Of a stretch of DNA of 64,000 nt, positions 60,225 through 64,000 are shown piece after piece. Position numbers and translations under genes: made by a program. Source of the stretch: Flavobacterium sp. SCGC AAA160-P02 (GTDB lineage Bacteria; Bacteroidota; Bacteroidia; Flavobacteriales; Flavobacteriaceae); NCBI GenBank assembly GCA_000383355.1, contig KB911135.1, positions 962-64,961 on the forward strand. Direction: 5' to 3'. The notes under the pieces are model-generated. The model saw nothing but the letters and a program-made list of their open reading frames with translations. It was not told the origin of the DNA and made no database searches. Every line of letters begins with the position of its first letter. Position 1 is the stretch's first letter.

Positions 60225-61022
60225 TTAAATTAAATAATGGATATACAAATATACAAAGGGAGCTACAAACAACAAGCTATCTAACCTATCTAATATACCA
60301 CCATGACCAGGCATAATGGTTCCGCTATCTTTTGTATTGGCCTGTCTTTTAAATTTAGATTCAACAAGATCACCTATAGTGCCTAAAATAGATGCAATTA
60401 ATGAAATTACTAGTAAATTGGTTAGAGATAAAAAATCACAGAAATATGAGACTAAAAATGCAGTGATTAATGTAAAAAATACACCTCCCAAAAAACCTTC
60501 AATTGTTTTTTTTGGTGAAACACTTTCAAATAATTTCCTTTTCCCTAAGTTCTTACCAACAAAAAACGCAAAGCTATCATTAACCCAAATAAAAATAATT
60601 AATGATAAAATAACTGATGCTTCATAGCCTCCATTAATGAATGGAAGTAGTATTAAAAAAGTAAAAGAAAGTAGTAAATATCGAATGGAGATATCTAATT
60701 TCTGTATTGTGTTTGATGGATAATTCTTTTTTTTGATAAAAAGATTTACCAATAACTGAATTGATCCTGATATTGATAATACCAATAATACGTCTATTAA
60801 TACTGAAGAGTCTAATGAAGAAAATGGTAAGTAAATGAGCCCAATAAACAACATATAAATAATAATATTGTTAAACTTCAACAAATTGAGAAACTCTCTT
60901 ATAGAAATAAAACCGAAAAGAGAAATAAGGACTATATATGATTCTTTTGAATACAGTATTGCAGTAATAAAAAGCACTGCATAAATAAATCCAGAAGTAG
61001 CTCTCTTGAGAAGGTTAGTCAT
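60225..61022 (-). CDS. cdsA: Phosphatidate cytidylyltransferase
   Basis: 265 residues with about seven membrane helices. It makes CDP-diacylglycerol from phosphatidate and CTP at the inner membrane. The signature near the C terminus, SKFKRQANTKDSGTIMPGHGGILDRLDS, holds the catalytic Lys and Asp residues, and DSFAFFVGKNLGKRKLFESVSPKKTIEG lies before it. Its product feeds phosphatidylserine and then psd, one gene downstream. It lies 1 bp after the LUD gene. Confidence 0.95.
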   Translation of the reverse strand: MTNLLKRATSGFIYAVLFITAILYSKESYIVLISLFGFISIREFLNLLKFNNIIIYMLFIGLIYLPFSSLDSSVLIDVLLVLSISGSIQLLVNLFIKKKNYPSNTIQKLDISIRYLLLSFTFLILLPFINGGYEASVILSLIIFIWVNDSFAFFVGKNLGKRKLFESVSPKKTIEGFLGGVFFTLITAFLVSYFCDFLSLTNLLVISLIASILGTIGDLVESKFKRQANTKDSGTIMPGHGGILDRLDSLLFVAPFVYLYIHYLI

Positions 61023-61023
61023 A

Positions 61024-61614
61024 TTATAAATCTTCTAAAAGCAACAAATATAAGTTTTTGGAGTTGTTATTACCGTAATTTAAAAAATTATCATCGTCTA
61101 TATTTAAACTATATTTTTTAATAGCACTAATGTTTGTTGGAATACTACCATCTTTACAATTGGTTTTAATACCTGTTAAACCTTCTCCAGTGTCTTTTAC
61201 AAATTGACTTGTCTTTGCAAATACAATAAAATCATTTGTTAGAGATGCTAGTTTATGAGTACTCAATTGATTGGATGAAAAAAGAATATCTCCGTTATCA
61301 GATATTAAATGTTCACAGGAAGTAAAAAAAGGTTTTTTATCATCTACTTCTTCCTGAACATTAACATGTGATTTTTTAAGGAAATTTTTAAGACTTTTAT
61401 CAAAACAAGTTATAATGTCCCAATTGTTTTCAGAAATAATCTGATCTAAATTATTTATAATCTCCTTTTCAGAAATGCAATAAAGAAACTTCCCTCCCTT
61501 AGAAATAAAATGATGAACAAATGCGTCGTCTAAAGATAAATTGACCTTTAGTTTTTTGGCAACATTTTCATTTGAGGGTTCTTTACTTTTAAATAATTTT
61601 TTTAAAAAACTCAT
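61024..61614 (-). CDS. LUD domain-containing protein
   Basis: 196 residues of the LUD fold (LutC-type). The conserved region ISDNGDILFSSNQLSTHKLASL (about 105-126) and DIIVFAKTSQFVKDTG-like strand are visible, and the end is DGSIPTNISAIKKYSLNID. LutC works with LutA and LutB in lactate oxidation, but no lutAB is nearby. In flavobacteria this single gene sits steadily between ftsH and cdsA. It probably has a separate, unknown role. The gaps are 8 bp to ftsH and 1 bp to cdsA. Confidence 0.82.
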   Translation of the reverse strand: MSFLKKLFKSKEPSNENVAKKLKVNLSLDDAFVHHFISKGGKFLYCISEKEIINNLDQIISENNWDIITCFDKSLKNFLKKSHVNVQEEVDDKKPFFTSCEHLISDNGDILFSSNQLSTHKLASLTNDFIVFAKTSQFVKDTGEGLTGIKTNCKDGSIPTNISAIKKYSLNIDDDNFLNYGNNNSKNLYLLLLEDL

Positions 61615-61622
61615 TTAAAAAA

Positions 61623-63641
61623 TTAATTTTTATTTTCTTCTGTTATTTCTTTTTTATCTTCTTCTTTAGTCTCTTTTTTTTGAACTTCAGTTTCTTCAGT
61701 TTCTTCAGTTTCTTCAGTTTCTATGTCCGGAAGTTCATCATCAAAAGGTCTTTTCCCAAAAATCTTTGTTAAATCATCTTTGAAAATAACTTCTTTTTCT
61801 AGTAATAGCTCTGCCAAGACTGTTAATTTTTCTTTATTCTTGTCAAGAATCTCGATAGCTCTTTGGTATTCTAATTCTATCATTTTAGAAATTTCTTCGT
61901 CAATAGTTTTAGCTGTATTTTCACTATAAGGTTTTATAAAAGCATCATTTCCAGAAGAATCATAGTAGGTTATATTTCCAACTTTTTCATTCAAGCCATA
62001 GACAGTTACCATAGCTCTAGCTTGTTTTGTTACTTTTTCAAGATCACTTAAGGCTCCTGTTGAAATTTTATTGAAAATTATTTTTTCAGCTGCTCTACCT
62101 CCTAGTGTAGCACACATTTCATCTAGCATTTGCTCGGTCTGAACAATCATCCTTTCTGCTGGTAAATACCAGGCGGCTCCTAAGCTTTGTCCTCTTGGTA
62201 CTATTGTAACCTTCACTAATGGTGCAGCATGTTCTAACATCCAACTTACGGTTGCATGTCCTGCCTCATGAAATGCTATTGTCTTTTTCTCTTTTGGAGT
62301 AATTACTTTATTTTTCTTTTCTAAACCTCCAACAATTCTATCTACAGCATCTAAGAAATCTTGATGGTGTATGGCTTTTTTATTACCTCTTGCTGCAATT
62401 AAAGCTGCTTCGTTACACATATTTGCGATATCAGCACCAGAAAAACCAGGAGTTTGTTGTGCTAAAAATTTAATCTTAACATCATCAGATAATTTTAATG
62501 GTTTTATGTGTACTTCAAAAATTTCTTTTCTTTCTTTAATATCTGGTAAATCTACATAGATTTGTCTATCAAAACGTCCTGCTCTCATTAAAGCTGAGTC
62601 TAATACATCTGCTCTATTGGTTGCTGCTAATACAATAACATTTACATCTGTACCAAAACCATCCATTTCGGTTAATAGTTGATTTAATGTATTTTCTCGT
62701 TCATCATTACCACCAGTCATACTGTTTTTACCACGAGCTCTTCCAATAGCATCTATTTCATCAATAAAAATAATTGAAGGTGACTTTTGGGCTGCTTGTT
62801 TAAATAAATCTCGAACTCTAGAGGCTCCTACTCCAACAAACATTTCTACAAAATCTGATCCTGATAATGAGAAAAATGGAACTTCTGCTTCACCTGCTAC
62901 TGCTTTTGCCAGTAATGTTTTACCTGTTCCTGGAGGTCCAACTAATAATGCCCCTTTAGGTATTTTACCTCCTAAAGCTGTATATTTTCCTGGATTTTTT
63001 AAGAAATCTACAATTTCTTGCACTTCCTCTTTAGCACCTTCTAAACCTGCAACATTTTCAAAAGTTGTTTTTACTTTTGTGTCTTTATCAAATAATTTAG
63101 CTTTAGATTTTCCAATATTAAAAATCTGGCCACCTCCTCCGCCACTACCTGCACCTCCAGACATTCTTTTCATGAAGAAAATCCAAATAGCAATTAATAA
63201 GATGAAAGGCAAAAAACCAATGATAGACTCAAAAAAGCTACCTCTAGAATCTGAATCTACATCAAAATCTAAATTTTTTGATACTCTGTATTGATTTAGT
63301 TTATTTTCAAAATTCTGTAAATCTCCAAAGTCATATTGAAATAAAGGAGATCCTTTTCTAAACAGAGGCGATGTCGCTTGTTGTTTGTATTTCTCTTTCG
63401 TTTCAACTTCTTTTTTGATGTAAACCTCAGCTATATTTTTATTTATGATGATAACTTTACTTACATCATTAGATTCTAAAATTTTAAAAAATTTGTTAGT
63501 AGAAATTTTCTTCGTAGAAAAAGAAGCATCATTTATAAAACTAACTCCTATTAAAACAACAAATATTGCACCATAAACCCAGTACATATTGAACTTAAAT
63601 TTAGGCACATTTGGTGTTGAGTTTTTATTCTTTTCGCTCAT
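61623..63641 (-). CDS. ftsH: ATP-dependent zinc metalloprotease FtsH
   Basis: 672 residues. Two membrane helices (about 19-36 and 139-157) hold a periplasmic loop of about 100 residues. The AAA+ module has Walker A GPPGTGKT (235-242), Walker [13 protein letters not shown] and the arginine finger region [12 protein letters not shown]. The zinc site HEAGH gives His458, Glu459 and His462. It pulls damaged membrane proteins out and degrades them. The C terminus is an acidic Glu/Thr/Lys tail with TEE repeats. It starts 10 bp after rsfS. Confidence 0.97.
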   Translation of the reverse strand: MSEKNKNSTPNVPKFKFNMYWVYGAIFVVLIGVSFINDASFSTKKISTNKFFKILESNDVSKVIIINKNIAEVYIKKEVETKEKYKQQATSPLFRKGSPLFQYDFGDLQNFENKLNQYRVSKNLDFDVDSDSRGSFFESIIGFLPFILLIAIWIFFMKRMSGGAGSGGGGGQIFNIGKSKAKLFDKDTKVKTTFENVAGLEGAKEEVQEIVDFLKNPGKYTALGGKIPKGALLVGPPGTGKTLLAKAVAGEAEVPFFSLSGSDFVEMFVGVGASRVRDLFKQAAQKSPSIIFIDEIDAIGRARGKNSMTGGNDERENTLNQLLTEMDGFGTDVNVIVLAATNRADVLDSALMRAGRFDRQIYVDLPDIKERKEIFEVHIKPLKLSDDVKIKFLAQQTPGFSGADIANMCNEAALIAARGNKKAIHHQDFLDAVDRIVGGLEKKNKVITPKEKKTIAFHEAGHATVSWMLEHAAPLVKVTIVPRGQSLGAAWYLPAERMIVQTEQMLDEMCATLGGRAAEKIIFNKISTGALSDLEKVTKQARAMVTVYGLNEKVGNITYYDSSGNDAFIKPYSENTAKTIDEEISKMIELEYQRAIEILDKNKEKLTVLAELLLEKEVIFKDDLTKIFGKRPFDDELPDIETEETEETEETEVQKKETKEEDKKEITEENKN
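61685..61722. repeat. 9-bp tandem repeat in the ftsH tail
   Basis: About four copies of TTTCTTCAG in a row (plus strand). In the ftsH frame they encode a run of Thr-Glu-Glu units in the acidic C-terminal tail. Copies of a multiple of three can change in number without breaking the frame. Confidence 0.85.
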
Positions 63642-63651
63642 CTATCTATTT

Positions 63652-64000
63652 TTAAACAGGGTTGATTTCAGTTATTTTTGCATCTCCCCAAAGGCTTTCT
63701 ATATCATAGAATTCTCTTATTTGCTTTTGGAAAACATGTACTACTACATTAACATAATCCATCAAAATCCATTCTGAATTATTTTGACCTTCAATATGCC
63801 AGGGTTTGTCTTTTAATTCTTTACTAACTAATTTTTGAATAGATCCAGTTATTGCATTTACTTGAGTATTTGAATTTCCTGAACAAATAATAAAATAATC
63901 GCATACAGTGTTTTCTAATTCTCTTAAGTCTAACAATTGAATGTCATCTCCCTTTACATCATCAATACCCTTTATGATTACAGATATTAGCTCATCTGTA
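63652..64000 (-). CDS. rsfS: Ribosome silencing factor RsfS (5' end beyond the window)
   Basis: The frame is open to the right edge, so at least 115 residues are seen and only the extreme N terminus is missing. A TTG at 63936 lies inside the protein and is not the start. The visible sequence TDELISVIIKGIDDVKGDDI, then LDLRELENTVCDYFIICSGNS, HIEGQNNSEWILMDYVNVVVHVF and FYDIESLWGDAK are the RsfS/Iojap pattern. RsfS binds uL14 of the 50S subunit and stops subunit joining when nutrients are low. It is the first visible gene of the ftsH-cdsA-psd run. Confidence 0.93.
   Translation of the reverse strand, partial: TDELISVIIKGIDDVKGDDIQLLDLRELENTVCDYFIICSGNSNTQVNAITGSIQKLVSKELKDKPWHIEGQNNSEWILMDYVNVVVHVFQKQIREFYDIESLWGDAKITEINPV

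Noticed and set aside
63652..63936. A short RsfS starting at the TTG at 63936
   Set aside because: The frame continues upstream with conserved RsfS sequence to the window edge, so the TTG is an internal Leu codon.
1..64000. CRISPR array, prophage, insertion sequence, tRNA or rRNA
   Set aside because: No regularly spaced repeats, transposase, integrase or structural RNA pattern was seen; the gaps between genes are small.

Overview
The window looks like a chromosomal segment of a flavobacterium (phylum Bacteroidota, probably a marine Flavobacteriaceae member). The DNA is very AT-rich. Several genes sit behind the Bacteroidota-type promoter TTTG-N19-TAnnTTTG. The gene content includes GLPGLI, DUF2807 (head GIN), PspC, DUF349, a SusC-like plug domain and a PrcB-like lipoprotein, all typical of this group. 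This is an inference from gene families; there is no rRNA to confirm it. I see no phage, insertion sequence, CRISPR array, tRNA or rRNA gene.

Layout. Positions 1-4250: the start of a sodium:solute symporter, an orphan LuxR-type regulator, and a PadR / PspC / DUF2807 lipoprotein set whose promoter sits inside a near-perfect inverted repeat (likely PadR autoregulation). Positions 4288-10688: a VanX-like dipeptidase, a secreted unknown, pyruvate dehydrogenase E1-alpha and a two-lipoyl E2, a DUF6263 protein and a second 2-oxoacid dehydrogenase E2. Position 10931 to 13126: a chimeric secreted protein (vWA-like, carboxypeptidase-regulatory, TonB plug, TPR and C-terminal beta domain) without a beta barrel.

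Positions 13163-25652: a whole haem pathway. On the minus strand, one close-packed run reads hemA, hemCD (fusion), hemB, hemL, PrcB-like lipoprotein, hemE, DUF6973-like, a tautomerase-family protein, an EI24/CysZ-like membrane protein and hemF. Divergent from it are an AraC-family regulator, a SpoU methyltransferase, hemH and hemJ. Together these convert glutamyl-tRNA to protohaem by the aerobic C5 route with HemF and HemJ.

Positions 25669-44858: housekeeping genes (recR, a second Na+ symporter, pdxH, SixA-like, ppx, lpxK, NIF3, a zinc-ribbon-family protein that has lost its cysteines, DUF349, aroE, two tandem DUF368/PopT-like lipid transporters, a TPR protein, pyrR-pyrB-unknown-rnz, a CoA-binding protein, fabH). 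Positions 45033-51697: htpG, an acetyltransferase, then secreted proteins (PD40-like, M28 peptidase, CBM9-like, GLPGLI). Positions 51708-54306: a vWA / AAA+ pair of the MoxR/ChlI-ChlD type. Positions 54485-58612: a large zinc metalloprotease, a TIGR01777 oxidoreductase and a CIA30 protein. Positions 58666-64000: a minus-strand run of rsfS, ftsH, LUD protein, cdsA, psd, acyl-CoA-binding protein and a YceI lipoprotein, linking membrane proteolysis and phospholipid synthesis.

I did not find an outright new defence or mobile system. The best candidates for undescribed biology are the barrel-less plug/vWA protein, the unassigned genes inside the hem run, the vWA/AAA+ pair, the cysteine-free zinc-ribbon protein, and two palindromic operator candidates near the left end.
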